A stretch of DNA of 64,000 nucleotides from NCBI RefSeq assembly GCF_020520285.1, contig NZ_CP084742.1:186001-250000 (forward strand). The letters run 5' to 3'. The stretch is from Pseudomonas sp. L5B5. Lineage in GTDB: Bacteria; Pseudomonadota; Gammaproteobacteria; Pseudomonadales; Pseudomonadaceae. Below are positions 19,464 to 30,114 of this stretch, in pieces; the stretch's first letter is position 1; each line of letters begins with the position of its first letter. The translations under genes and the position numbers were made by a program. The notes beneath the pieces were generated by a model, which was not told the origin of the DNA, did not search any database, and worked only from the letters and a program-made list of their open reading frames with translations.

Positions 19464-19601
19464 CTTGTAGCCGCTGCTGAGCCTGCGAAGCTGCGCCAAG
19501 GCCCGCAGGGCCTTGCCTGGCGATCCTGTGTCGAACCCCTAGCGGCCCTGACAACCTGTATCCCTGCGACGCAGTGTTCGCAGCTTGCGGCAGCGGCTGC
19601 A
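19464..19601. repeat. Intergenic inverted repeat, copy B
   Basis: Left arm tgtagccgctgctgagcctg at 19464 onward and right arm cgcagcttgcggcagcggct near 19579-19601 are the same arms as in copy A. An inner hairpin aaggcccgcagggcctt lies near 19497-19514. It lies between the divergent sigma gene and the oxidoreductase gene. Confidence 0.7.
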
Positions 19602-19662
19602 GCCAGGCGTTCGGTGGTAGGGTTAGCCCCCTGAAGATTATCGATCTGTGGAGAAGCATCCC

Positions 19663-20670
19663 ATGCAAGCCATCACGCTCAGCCTGCCGGCATCCCTGGA
19701 CAACCTGAAGGTAGTGGAACTTCCCGACCCGGGGCAGCCTGCCGCGGGGCAGATCCGGGTGCGCATCCATGCCTGCTCCCTGAACTATCACGACTACGCG
19801 GTCGTGACCGGTGGCCTGCCTACCGCCGACGGACGTATTCCCATGGCCGATGGCGCCGGGGTAGTGGAAGCCGTGGGCGAGGGCGTCAGCGAGTTCAAGG
19901 TGGGGGATGCGGTGGTGTCCTGCTTCTTCCCGCATTGGCACGATGGCGGCCCGGCGATTGCCGATTTCAGCACCACCCCGGGGGATGGTGTCGACGGTTA
20001 CGCCCGTGAAGTGGTGGTCCAGCCCAGCCACTGGTTCACCCATGCACCCAAGGGCTACAGCCATGCCGAGGCGGCGACCCTGACCACCGCCGGCCTGACC
20101 GCCTGGCGCGCACTGGTGGTGGATGGTGCACTCAAGGCCGGCGAAACCGTGCTGGTGCTGGGCACTGGCGGGGTCTCGATCTTCGCCCTGCAACTGGCCA
20201 AGGCCATGGGCGCCACGGTGATCGCCACCTCGTCGTCGGATGCCAAGCTGGCGCGGGTTCGCGAGCTGGGGGCCGATCACACCATCAATTACCGCACCCA
20301 CCCCGAGTGGGGCGCCGAAGTGCTCAAGCTCACCGGCGGTCGCGGCGTCGATCACGTGGTGGAAGTGGGTGGCCCGGGCACCTTGCCGCAGTCCATCAAC
20401 GCGTGTCGTATTGGCGGGCATATCGCCCTGATCGGTGTCCTCACCGGCTGGGCCGGCCCGGTGCCGACGGCGGCGCTGATGGCCAGGCAACAGCGCCTGC
20501 AGGGGCTGATCGTCGGCAGCCGCCAGCAGCAGGTCGAGATGGTCCGGGGCCTGGAGGCCACTGGGATCAAGCCGATCATCGACAGCACCTTCGCCCTGGC
20601 GGACATCGCCAAGGCCTTTGCCCATGAAGCGTCCGGCGCGCACCTGGGGAAAATCTGTCTGAGTCTCTGA
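19663..20670 (+). CDS. Zinc-independent alcohol dehydrogenase / quinone oxidoreductase (MDR family)
   Basis: 335 residues. The ATG at 19663 is chosen over a GTG at 19648 because ggag at 19650 is well placed as ribosome binding site for it. Catalytic-domain features (NYHDYAVVTGGLP, PMADGAGVV) precede the NADP-binding Rossmann fold (VLVLGTGGVSIFALQLAKA) and GADHTINYRTHPEW. No Cys cluster for structural zinc is seen. Substrate unknown; such enzymes reduce quinones or activated double bonds. Single gene between two repeat elements. Confidence 0.85.
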   Translation: MQAITLSLPASLDNLKVVELPDPGQPAAGQIRVRIHACSLNYHDYAVVTGGLPTADGRIPMADGAGVVEAVGEGVSEFKVGDAVVSCFFPHWHDGGPAIADFSTTPGDGVDGYAREVVVQPSHWFTHAPKGYSHAEAATLTTAGLTAWRALVVDGALKAGETVLVLGTGGVSIFALQLAKAMGATVIATSSSDAKLARVRELGADHTINYRTHPEWGAEVLKLTGGRGVDHVVEVGGPGTLPQSINACRIGGHIALIGVLTGWAGPVPTAALMARQQRLQGLIVGSRQQQVEMVRGLEATGIKPIIDSTFALADIAKAFAHEASGAHLGKICLSL

Positions 20671-20705
20671 CGCATCGCCGCAGCCCAGGCCCAGCTTATC
20701 GATCG

Positions 20706-20772
20706 GATCTCCTACAGGTCCGATCTCTGCCGCTGCCGAAGGCTGCGACAAGGCACGCAGTGCCTTCCAACG
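20706..20772. repeat. Partial intergenic repeat, copy C
   Basis: The stretch ctgccgctgccgaaggctgcg with a following aaggcacgcagtgccttcc hairpin is a partial, one-armed member of the family at 14.0, 19.5 and 29.9 kb. No right arm is found before the MFS remnant. Confidence 0.55.
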
Positions 20773-20959
20773 CCGGCAGCCATGGCCTCGGCTTTCCTTC
20801 TACTGTTCATGCTTGAGACCGCCCCCAACAATTACACGAAAAGGGTTGCGTCATTCGCCTCCTCCCAAGGGCATGGGTCGTTAGGTCCTGTGTGCCGCCT
20901 GCTTGTGGGCCTGTCCGTGCCGCTGCTTTCCATTTCCATCCGAGCACGGGAGGGCGCCC

Positions 20960-21145
20960 ATGAACCGCGATCTGAAATAGCGGGTCGATCAGGGCCCGAT
21001 GGGTTTGTTCCAGTGCCTGGCAGATCGGCTTGTTGCTCAGCGCCGGTCTTTTCGGCATGGCCGCCGGCTCGCTGTTCATCGCGTCCTGGGCCGATCGCTT
21101 CGGGCGTCGGGTGCTGATCCTGTTCTGCCTGCTGCTGTCGGCTGC
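20960..21145 (+). pseudogene. Remnant of an MFS transporter (5' end)
   Basis: Starts as MNRDLK, then an amber codon at 20978, then RVDQGPMGLFQCLA. After a frame change near 21015 it continues as LLSAGLFGMAAGSLFIASWA and DRFGRRVLILFCLLLSA up to about 21145. The motif DRFGRR after a helix is the conserved loop 2-3 motif of the major facilitator family, and the RVDQGPM start is typical of aromatic-acid transporters. The first helix and the C-terminal three quarters are gone. The remaining 90 bases to the next gene show nothing. Confidence 0.75.
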
Positions 21146-21234
21146 GCCCGACGCTGCAGCAGGCGCGGCCGGCCCTGGCCTGGAGCGGGAGCGGCTTGAG
21201 GTTCAGCCCGCCAGGTTGTGCGGCACGTCGCGGG

Positions 21235-21807
21235 TCAGAAGATCGAGTCCCGGCCATTGCGGGTAAAGGCACTGATACGGGTGTAGCGCCCGTTGACCGA
21301 TTCGATGCTCAGGTCGCCATCGAAGTCGGGAAAGCTCACGCGCCCGCTGGACAGCGGCAGCAGCGTCACCTTGAGCTTTTCCACGGGGGTCGAGGTGAAC
21401 TTCAGGTCGGCGATGTTCGGCGCCATGTGGGGCAGGGCGTAGCGGGCGTTTTTCAGTTCGCCGACGTAGCTGAAGATCATTGGCGTGGTGTAGTCCTGGG
21501 TACGCGGGCGGTAAGTCGAGGAATAACCGACGATGCTCAGGGTACGGCCCTTGATCTCGACGAACATGAAGGTCGGCGTGCGCTCGGTGATCCGGCTGCT
21601 GTCCGCGAGCAGCGCCCTGGCTTCGGCAGCGCTGATCAGGTTGTTGTCTTCATGGCTGAAGTCGTAGGCATGAAATCCGTTGAGTTCGGTCATGGCGCGC
21701 AGCAGCAGTTCCTTCGACGGGTCCGGGTGCATCCAGCGCACGTTGGGGCCACAGGCGCCCAGCAGCAAGGTGAGCAGAAGCAAGGCAGGCAGGAAACGGG
21801 GGCGCAT
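21235..21807 (-). CDS. Small lipoprotein of unknown function
   Basis: 190 residues from ATG at 21807, giving a lipoprotein signal with lipobox LLGAC (Cys about 19). The rest is a soluble periplasmic domain with no motif I recognise. Upstream in-frame residues lack a signal and are not counted. It lies between an MFS remnant and a LysR gene on the same strand, 100 bases from it. Function not known. Confidence 0.75.
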   Translation of the reverse strand: MRPRFLPALLLLTLLLGACGPNVRWMHPDPSKELLLRAMTELNGFHAYDFSHEDNNLISAAEARALLADSSRITERTPTFMFVEIKGRTLSIVGYSSTYRPRTQDYTTPMIFSYVGELKNARYALPHMAPNIADLKFTSTPVEKLKVTLLPLSSGRVSFPDFDGDLSIESVNGRYTRISAFTRNGRDSIF

Positions 21808-21907
21808 GAGAGTCCTTTCAAACAAGGCGCCATGGCGTGGCGCAGGCCGGCCATGGTCGCGCAAAGGGTGGACGCTTGTCAGCCTGGCCCCGCCAATTCA
21901 CCCCTCT

Positions 21908-22804
21908 TCAAGACTGGCCGTCGATGATGGCCGCGGCCACGGTCTGGCGGAACCAGGTCAGGGCGGCGCTGCTGTCGCTGTTGGGGTGCCAGTGCAGCGA
22001 GACTTCGAACTCCCCCACGGAGAACGGCAGTTCCAGTTGCCGCAGGCCGCCTTCGAGGGTGAACAGGCGGGCGATCTGCGCCGGCAGCACCGCCAGCAGG
22101 TCGGTGCCGGGCAACACCTTGGGCAGCACCGAGAAGTGCGGCACCTGCAGGCTGATGCGGCGCTTGGCATTCATCTGCTTGAGCACGTCCTCGACGCTGC
22201 CGTGGCCGGTGGTGCGGGTCACGGCGATGTGACGTTCGGCGAGGAACTGCTCCAGGCTCAGCTGGGTGCCTATGCGCGGGTGGCGGTCGCTGAGCAGGCA
22301 CACGTAGCGCTCGCGGATCAGCACCTGGCTGCGGGTACCGGTCAAGGGTTTGCGACAGATCAGCGCGTCGACCTTGGCGCTGCTGAGCCACTCACCGGCC
22401 TGGTCCACCTGCAGCGGCAGGACTTCGACTTCGGCCTCGGGGGCCTGCTGGTTCAGGCGCGCCAGGATCAGCGGCAGGAAGCCCATTTCGCCAAGGTCGG
22501 ACAGGGCGATGCGAAAGCGCCGTTCGGTGGTCGCCGGGTCGAAGCGCCGGGTGCTGTGCACGGTGTTCTCGATCCGCGTCAGGGATTCGCGCAAGGCCGG
22601 ATACAGCTCATCGGCCAGTTGGCTGGGCTGGATACCGTCCCGGGTGCGGCTGAACAGGCCGTCGTCGAACAGCTCGCGCAGCCGCGCCAGGCCGTAGCTG
22701 ACCGAGGGTTGGGTGACGAACAGGCGCTCGGCGGCCAGGGTCACGCTGCGGGCTTCATAGAGGGTGACGAAGGTGCGGATCAGGTTCAGATCGATGTGGC
22801 TCAT
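21908..22804 (-). CDS. LysR-family regulator, divergent from mdlC
   Basis: 298 residues. N-terminal winged helix (DLNLIRTFVTLYEARSVTLA, then TQPSVSYGLARLRELF) and an effector domain beginning RRFRIALSDLGEMGFLPL. The form FRIALSD and SDLGE is typical of the NodD/LinR-like branch. Divergent orientation 115 bases from the benzoylformate decarboxylase gene suggests it controls that operon with an aromatic acid as effector; this is inference. Confidence 0.88.
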   Translation of the reverse strand: MSHIDLNLIRTFVTLYEARSVTLAAERLFVTQPSVSYGLARLRELFDDGLFSRTRDGIQPSQLADELYPALRESLTRIENTVHSTRRFDPATTERRFRIALSDLGEMGFLPLILARLNQQAPEAEVEVLPLQVDQAGEWLSSAKVDALICRKPLTGTRSQVLIRERYVCLLSDRHPRIGTQLSLEQFLAERHIAVTRTTGHGSVEDVLKQMNAKRRISLQVPHFSVLPKVLPGTDLLAVLPAQIARLFTLEGGLRQLELPFSVGEFEVSLHWHPNSDSSAALTWFRQTVAAAIIDGQS

Positions 22805-24506
<1,702 letters not shown>

Positions 24507-24587
24507 GGACTTGCCTTGGCGCCGGGTGCAAGCCCGGCCTTGCCAACCTTAACTGCGGACTCACCAGAAGAATAAAAAGAGGTGGTT

Positions 24588-25979
24588 ATGAACACGACTT
24601 CGGTCACCGCTGTGATAGACGACGCGACCCAGCCGGCGCGCTCCGGTTCCCCCCATGCCGATATCGGCACCTTGCTCGACCAGGGGCCCTTCACCGGTAT
24701 GCAGAAACTGGTGGTGCTGCTGGCGGCGCTGTCCATTGTCATGGACGGTTTCGACGGCCAGCTGATCGGTTTTGCCATTCCGCTGATGATCAAGGAATGG
24801 GGCATCACCCGCGAGGCGTTCGCCCCTGCGGTGGCGGCCGGGCTGATCGGCATGGGTATTGGCAGTGCTTGTGCCGGGCTGTTCGCCGACCGTTTCGGCC
24901 GGCGCATGGCGATCATCGCCAGTGTGTTCGTGTTTGGCGTGGCCACCTGCGCCATTGGCCTGGCGCCGAACGCGGTGGCGGTGGCGGCGCTGCGCTTTAT
25001 CGCCGGGCTGGGCATCGGTGGTGCGTTGCCCAGCGCGACCACGGTGACGGCCGAATTCACCCCGGCGCGGCAGCGCACCCTGGCGGTGACCGCCACCATT
25101 GTCTGCGTGCCCCTGGGCGGGATGCTGGCGGGGCTGTTCGCCTCCCATGTGTTGCCGCTGTACGGTTGGCGCACCCTGTTCTTCATCGGTGGCAGCTTGC
25201 CCATCGTCCTGGGTTTTGCCCTGCTGGCGACGCTGCCGGAATCGCCGCGCTTCCTGGCGCGTCGACCCCAACGCTGGAACGAGCTGGGCACCTTGCTCGG
25301 GCGCATGGGCCGGCCGATGGCGGCGGGGGTGGTCTACACCGATGCCCTGGAGCAGAAGAGCGAGAAGCAGGGCGGTTTCCGCGCCTTGTTCGCCCTGGGG
25401 TACGGGCGTGACACCCTGGCCCTCTGGGTGGCCTTCTTCATGTGCCTGACCGCGGTCTACAGCGCCTTCAGCTGGTTGCCCACCATGCTGCTGTCCGAAG
25501 GACTGGAGCTGTCGGTGGCCGGTTCCGGACTGACCGCCTACAACCTGGGCGGGGTGATCGGCGCGCTGGCGTGCGCGGTGGCCATTACCCGCTGGGGTTC
25601 CTTCTGGCCGCTGCTGATCTGCTGCGCCGGGGGCGCGGCCAGCGCCTTTGTGTTGCAGGGGGTGGACATCCACCAGAATACCGGCCTGCTGATCTTCGGC
25701 TTCGGTGTGCATGGCCTGTTCGTCAACGCCGTGCAGTCCACCATGTACGCGCTGTGTGCCTTTATCTATCCCACCGGCGTGCGCGCCACCGGTACCGCAT
25801 CGGCCCTGGCCTTCGGGCGCCTGGGAGCGATTCTCAGTGCCTTCGCCGGAGCCTTGGTGATCACTCAGGGCGGGGCCCAGGGCTACCTCATGCTGTTGGG
25901 CTCGGTGATGGTCATGGCGCTGCTGGCGCTGCTGATCGTGGGCCGGCACATTCCCCGGCGCCTGCCGGGCCAGTCATGA
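24588..25979 (+). CDS. MFS transporter, aromatic acid:H+ symporter type
   Basis: 463 residues from ATG at 24588, after an aaagagg ribosome site. Twelve hydrophobic segments. AAHS signs: LDGFDGQ-like motif in MDGFDGQLIGFAIP (helix 1), DRFGRR in loop 2-3, and PESPRFL. This resembles BenK, PcaK and MdlX-type carriers. Downstream of mdlC by 81 bases, so likely takes up benzoylformate, mandelate or a similar acid. Confidence 0.88.
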   Translation: MNTTSVTAVIDDATQPARSGSPHADIGTLLDQGPFTGMQKLVVLLAALSIVMDGFDGQLIGFAIPLMIKEWGITREAFAPAVAAGLIGMGIGSACAGLFADRFGRRMAIIASVFVFGVATCAIGLAPNAVAVAALRFIAGLGIGGALPSATTVTAEFTPARQRTLAVTATIVCVPLGGMLAGLFASHVLPLYGWRTLFFIGGSLPIVLGFALLATLPESPRFLARRPQRWNELGTLLGRMGRPMAAGVVYTDALEQKSEKQGGFRALFALGYGRDTLALWVAFFMCLTAVYSAFSWLPTMLLSEGLELSVAGSGLTAYNLGGVIGALACAVAITRWGSFWPLLICCAGGAASAFVLQGVDIHQNTGLLIFGFGVHGLFVNAVQSTMYALCAFIYPTGVRATGTASALAFGRLGAILSAFAGALVITQGGAQGYLMLLGSVMVMALLALLIVGRHIPRRLPGQS

Positions 25980-26023
25980 CCGCGGCCCGGTGCTTGAACC
26001 GGCCACTCACATCAGGAGGTTCG

Positions 26024-26950
26024 ATGAACATCACCATTCTCGGCGCGGGTGCCATGGGTTCGCTGTTTGGCGGCCTGCTGGCGGAAAGCGGCCAGCAGGT
26101 GACCCTGCTGGACATCAACGACGCGCACCTGGCGGCGATCCGCAACGACGGCCTGCTGCTGACTACCGACCGCGGCGAGCGGCACATCACGGGCTTGAAC
26201 GCCTGTCGCCCGGAACAGGCCGCGGGGCACCCCGACCTGTTGCTGGTCTTCACCAAGACCCTGCACACCAACAGCGCCTTGCGCAGTGTTGCCGGGCATA
26301 TCGCCGGGCACACCCGGGTGCTGACGCTGCAGAACGGCCTGGGCAATGCCGAGGCGCTGTCCCGGCATGTGGCCCCGGGGCAGGCGGTGATCGGCATGAC
26401 CAACTGGCCCGCCGACATGGTCGGGCCGGGGCAGGTGCAGTCCCACGGCCAGGGCGTGGTCCGGGTGCTAGCCCTCGACGAGGGCGAGCAACAGGCCAGC
26501 CGTGAAGTGGCGGCGGTACTGGACGCGGCGGGGTTGAACTGCGCGGTGGACCCCGAGGTGTGGACGTCGATCTGGGAAAAGGTCGCCTTCAATGCGGCGC
26601 TGAACAGCCTGTGCGCGGCCACCGGCTGCACCGTCGGCCAGCTGGACGCGGCGCCGGAAGGCGTGGCACTGGCCCGGGCCATCGTCATGGAAGTGGTGGC
26701 CGTGGCCCGCTCCCAGGGGATAGTGCTGGATGCTCAGCGATGCCTGGACAGCGTGGCCTTTGCCATGGCCAACCACCGCACGCACAAGCCATCGATGCTG
26801 CAGGACGTGCTGGCCGGAAGGCTTACGGAAATCGGTGCGATCAACGGCCAGGTGCTGGCCCGGGCGCGGGAGGCGGGTGTGGCCGTGCCCCACACCGAAA
26901 CCCTGCTCGGCCTGCTGCGGCTGATCGAAAAACGCGCCACCGCACAGTAG
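26024..26950 (+). CDS. 2-dehydropantoate 2-reductase family (PanE/ApbA-like) oxidoreductase
   Basis: 308 residues; strong ribosome site aggagg before the ATG. N-terminal NADP motif [11 protein letters not shown], middle [10 protein letters not shown], and C-terminal helical domain with [13 protein letters not shown] (the family Lys and Asn) and [16 protein letters not shown]. The family reduces ketopantoate, but paralogues in catabolic clusters act on other 2-keto acids. Its place between a transporter and an aldehyde dehydrogenase of the benzoylformate module suggests a 2-keto/2-hydroxy acid role here rather than pantothenate synthesis. Confidence 0.85.
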   Translation: MNITILGAGAMGSLFGGLLAESGQQVTLLDINDAHLAAIRNDGLLLTTDRGERHITGLNACRPEQAAGHPDLLLVFTKTLHTNSALRSVAGHIAGHTRVLTLQNGLGNAEALSRHVAPGQAVIGMTNWPADMVGPGQVQSHGQGVVRVLALDEGEQQASREVAAVLDAAGLNCAVDPEVWTSIWEKVAFNAALNSLCAATGCTVGQLDAAPEGVALARAIVMEVVAVARSQGIVLDAQRCLDSVAFAMANHRTHKPSMLQDVLAGRLTEIGAINGQVLARAREAGVAVPHTETLLGLLRLIEKRATAQ

Positions 26951-27011
26951 AACCCAGCCCGTTGCGGGTGACACATTGGTTTATGAATGCTGTTCCTTGA
27001 GGAGATTTTCC

Positions 27012-28487
27012 ATGAATGATTGCAACGCGGTTTATTGCGACCTGCATCTGCAACCCATCGCCGGACAGTGGCGCGCCGGTGCCGCCGGCAAGATCCTGGC
27101 GGTGACCAATCCGTTCGACGGCGCTCTGCTGCTGGAAGTGGCCCAGGCCAACCGCAGCGACCTGGATGCAGCCTACGCCAAGGCCGCCCAGGTGCAGCCG
27201 CAATGGGCAGCCCTGGGGCCATCGCAGCGCGCCGCGGTGCTGCACCGGGCGGTGGCGATATTCGACCGACGCCAGGAGGAAATCGTCGACTGGATCATCC
27301 GCGAGTCCGGCAGTACGCGGATCAAGGCCCTGGCCGAGTGGGGCGCGGCGCGGGCCATCACCCTGGAGGCGGCGTCCTTCCCGGCGCGGGTCCACGGGCG
27401 GATTGTCGAATCCGATGTGCCGGGCAAGGAAAGCCGGGTCTACCGCAGCGCCCTTGGGGTGGTCGGAGTGATCAGCCCGTGGAACTTCCCGCTGCACCTG
27501 ACCCAGCGCTCCATCGCCCCGGCCCTGGCCCTTGGCAATGCGGTGGTGGTCAAGCCGGCCAGCGATACCCCGGTGTGCGGCGGCCTGCTGCTGGCCAGGA
27601 TTTTCGAGGAAGCGGGGCTACCCGCCGGGGTGTTCAGCGTTGTGGTGGGGGCCGGTAGCGAGATTGGCGACGCCTTTGTCGAGCACCCGGTGCCGGCGTT
27701 GATCACCTTCACCGGCTCGACCCCGGTGGGGCGCGGCATCGGCCGTATCGCCAGTGGCGGGGAACACCTCAAGCATGTGGCTCTGGAGTTGGGGGGCAAC
27801 AGCCCGTTCGTGGTACTGGACGATGCCGACCTGGAGCAGGCGGTGAACGCCGCAGTGTTCGGCAAGTTCCTGCACCAGGGGCAGATCTGCATGGCGATCA
27901 ACCGCATCATCGTCGATGAGCAGCTCTATGACGCTTTCGCCCAGCGCTTCGTGGCCCGGGTCAAGCAGCTCAAGGTGGGTGATCCGCAATCGCTGGACAC
28001 GGTGATTGGCCCGGTGATCAACACCCGCCAGTTGCAGGGTCTGCATGACAAGATCGCCTTGGCCCGCGAGCAGGGCGCCGAGCCGCTGTATGAGGGCGGG
28101 CAGAACGGCAACCTGCTGGCGCCCCATGTGTACGGCGAGGTGCGTGCCGACATGGACCTGGCGCGCAATGAAATCTTCGGCCCGCTGGTGGGGCTGCTGC
28201 GCGCCCGGGACGAAGCCCATGCCCTGGAGCTGGCCAACGACAGCGAGTTCGGCCTGGCCAGCGCAGTGTTCACCGGCAACCTGGAGCGCGGGGTGAACTT
28301 CGCCCGGCAGGTGCGCGCCGGCATGACCCACATCAACGATGTGCCGGTGAACGACGAGGCCAACGCACCCTTTGGGGGCGAGAAGAACTCCGGGCTGGGG
28401 CGCTTCAACGGCGACTGGGCGATCGATGAGTTCACCCGGGACCACTGGATCAGCCTGCAACATCGGCCACGTCAATATCCCTTCTGA
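27012..28487 (+). CDS. Aldehyde dehydrogenase, probable benzaldehyde dehydrogenase
   Basis: 491 residues from ATG at 27012 with ggagatt upstream. Family motifs are [50 protein letters not shown] with catalytic Glu, and catalytic Cys in [11 protein letters not shown]. The GQICMA form is that of benzaldehyde and vanillin dehydrogenases. In this module it would oxidise the benzaldehyde made by MdlC to benzoate with NAD(P)+. Substrate is inferred from context. Confidence 0.9.
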   Translation: MNDCNAVYCDLHLQPIAGQWRAGAAGKILAVTNPFDGALLLEVAQANRSDLDAAYAKAAQVQPQWAALGPSQRAAVLHRAVAIFDRRQEEIVDWIIRESGSTRIKALAEWGAARAITLEAASFPARVHGRIVESDVPGKESRVYRSALGVVGVISPWNFPLHLTQRSIAPALALGNAVVVKPASDTPVCGGLLLARIFEEAGLPAGVFSVVVGAGSEIGDAFVEHPVPALITFTGSTPVGRGIGRIASGGEHLKHVALELGGNSPFVVLDDADLEQAVNAAVFGKFLHQGQICMAINRIIVDEQLYDAFAQRFVARVKQLKVGDPQSLDTVIGPVINTRQLQGLHDKIALAREQGAEPLYEGGQNGNLLAPHVYGEVRADMDLARNEIFGPLVGLLRARDEAHALELANDSEFGLASAVFTGNLERGVNFARQVRAGMTHINDVPVNDEANAPFGGEKNSGLGRFNGDWAIDEFTRDHWISLQHRPRQYPF

Positions 28488-28505
28488 CCCGGCACCCTGA
28501 TTAAC

Positions 28506-28530
28506 GCCCGGCCACCCTGGCCGGGCTTTT
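28506..28530 (+). terminator. Hairpin terminator after the aldehyde dehydrogenase gene
   Basis: Stem gcccggcc / ggccgggc with loop accct, then tttt. It stands 20 bases after the stop, so the porin gene behind it may have its own promoter or be read by escape. Confidence 0.7.
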
Positions 28531-28607
28531 GAGCATCCATGAGCGGACGGGCTGTGGTCGGCCTGTCGGGGCACGGCTGCGCCTATGAAAAGCGGAGAAC
28601 AATAATA

Positions 28608-29864
28608 ATGAACACCCGTTATCCGATGCTCTGCCGTTCCCTGGTTGGGGCGTCCTTGTCCGTGGGCCTGTGCGCGCCTTCATGGGCTGCCGACGACAGC
28701 GGTTTCTTCGAGGGGAGCAAGACCGACCTGCTGTTGCGCAACTACTATTTCAACCGGGATTTTCGCGATCATGATGCACCCAAGGGGCAGGTGGAGGAGT
28801 GGGCCCAGGGTTTCATTCTCAAGTTCAGTTCCGGCTACACCCCGGGCGCTGTCGGTTTCGGTCTGGACGCCATCGGCCTGTTCGGCCTCAAGCTCGACAG
28901 CAGCCGCGCGGTCAGCGGTTCGGAGTTGTTGCCGGTGCACGACGATGGGCGCGCCGCGGACAATTTCGGTCGTGTCGGAGCGGCCCTCAAGGCGCGGGTT
29001 TCCGCCACCGAGGTCAAGCTTGGTGAGCTGCTGCCGGACACTCCACTGCTGCGTTATGACGACGGCCGCCTGCTGCCGCAGACCTTTCGCGGGGCCATGC
29101 TGGTATCCCGGGAGATCAGCGGCCTGGGCCTGCAGGCCGGACAGTACCGCGCTGTCAGCCTGCGCAATTCCTCGGACATGCAGGATCTTTCGGCCTGGGC
29201 CGCGCCCGGGGTCAAGTCCGATGGCTTCACCTACGCTGGTGCCGAATACCGCTTCAACCAGCAGCGCACCTTGCTCGGGGCCTGGCATTCGCAACTGGAA
29301 GACATCTACCGCCAGAGCTACTTCAACCTGTTGCACAAGCAACCGCTGGGCGACTGGACCCTGGGAGCCAACCTCGGCTACTTCATCGACCGCGACGACG
29401 GCCGCGCGCGTATCGGCCGGGTCGACAGCCGCACCGCCTATGGGCTGTTCTCCGCCTCCCGGGCCGGGCACACGCTGTACCTGGGGTTGCAGAAAGTCAG
29501 CGGCGACAGCCCCTGGATGTCGGTCTACGGCAGCAGCGGGCGGACCCTGGGCAACGACATGTTCAACGGCAACTTCAGCAATGCCGGCGAGCGTTCGTGG
29601 CAGGTGCGCTACGACTATGACTTCGCGGCCTCGGGAGTTCCCGGGCTGCTGGCCATGGTGCGCTACGGCCGTGGCGACCACGCCACCACCAAGGCCGGCA
29701 ATGGCGGTCACGAGTGGGAGCGCGATACCGAGATCGGCTACACCCTGCAGAGCGGCACCTTGAAGAACCTCAGCCTGCGGCTGAACAACGCCACCAACCG
29801 ACGCAGCTTCAACAGCGACTTCGACCAGACCCGGTTGATCGTCAGCTACCCGCTGTCGCTGTGA
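28608..29864 (+). CDS. OprD-family outer-membrane porin
   Basis: 418 residues with signal peptide ending APSWAADD. The mature start FFEGSKTDLLLRNYYFNRDF is the OprD signature, and the C-terminus shows the usual beta-barrel pattern. Family members of the OpdK/BenF branch admit aromatic acids. Last gene of the mdlC module; uptake of benzoylformate or benzoate across the outer membrane is the likely role. A terminator and 120 bases separate it from the dehydrogenase gene. Confidence 0.9.
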   Translation: MNTRYPMLCRSLVGASLSVGLCAPSWAADDSGFFEGSKTDLLLRNYYFNRDFRDHDAPKGQVEEWAQGFILKFSSGYTPGAVGFGLDAIGLFGLKLDSSRAVSGSELLPVHDDGRAADNFGRVGAALKARVSATEVKLGELLPDTPLLRYDDGRLLPQTFRGAMLVSREISGLGLQAGQYRAVSLRNSSDMQDLSAWAAPGVKSDGFTYAGAEYRFNQQRTLLGAWHSQLEDIYRQSYFNLLHKQPLGDWTLGANLGYFIDRDDGRARIGRVDSRTAYGLFSASRAGHTLYLGLQKVSGDSPWMSVYGSSGRTLGNDMFNGNFSNAGERSWQVRYDYDFAASGVPGLLAMVRYGRGDHATTKAGNGGHEWERDTEIGYTLQSGTLKNLSLRLNNATNRRSFNSDFDQTRLIVSYPLSL

Positions 29865-29871
29865 ACCCTGT

Positions 29872-29998
29872 AGTCGCTGTCGAAGGCTGCGCAGCAGACG
29901 CAGCGATTTCACGGGCGCTGGAGGTCCGGCGGGAGGATCGCCAAGCAAGGCCCTGCGGGCCTTTGCGCAGCTTCGCGGGCTCAGCAGCGGCTACAGGT
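29872..29998. repeat. Intergenic inverted repeat, copy D
   Basis: Left arm tagtcgctgtcgaaggctgc begins near 29871 and right arm cgcagcttcgcgggctcagc plus agcggctaca ends near 29998. The inner hairpin aggccctgcgggcctt is the same as in copy A. It lies between the convergent porin and aminotransferase-like genes. Confidence 0.7.
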
Positions 29999-30114
29999 GA
30001 TGCGGGGATGCGTAAGAGCCGGAGACCGGCGGCAGGTAGCTCATGGGGTGGGCCGCAGCTGCCGGCGCGGGTGTCTGCAGGCTGCTGCGGCGTCGGTGTG
30101 GGGGCTGGGTTGCT

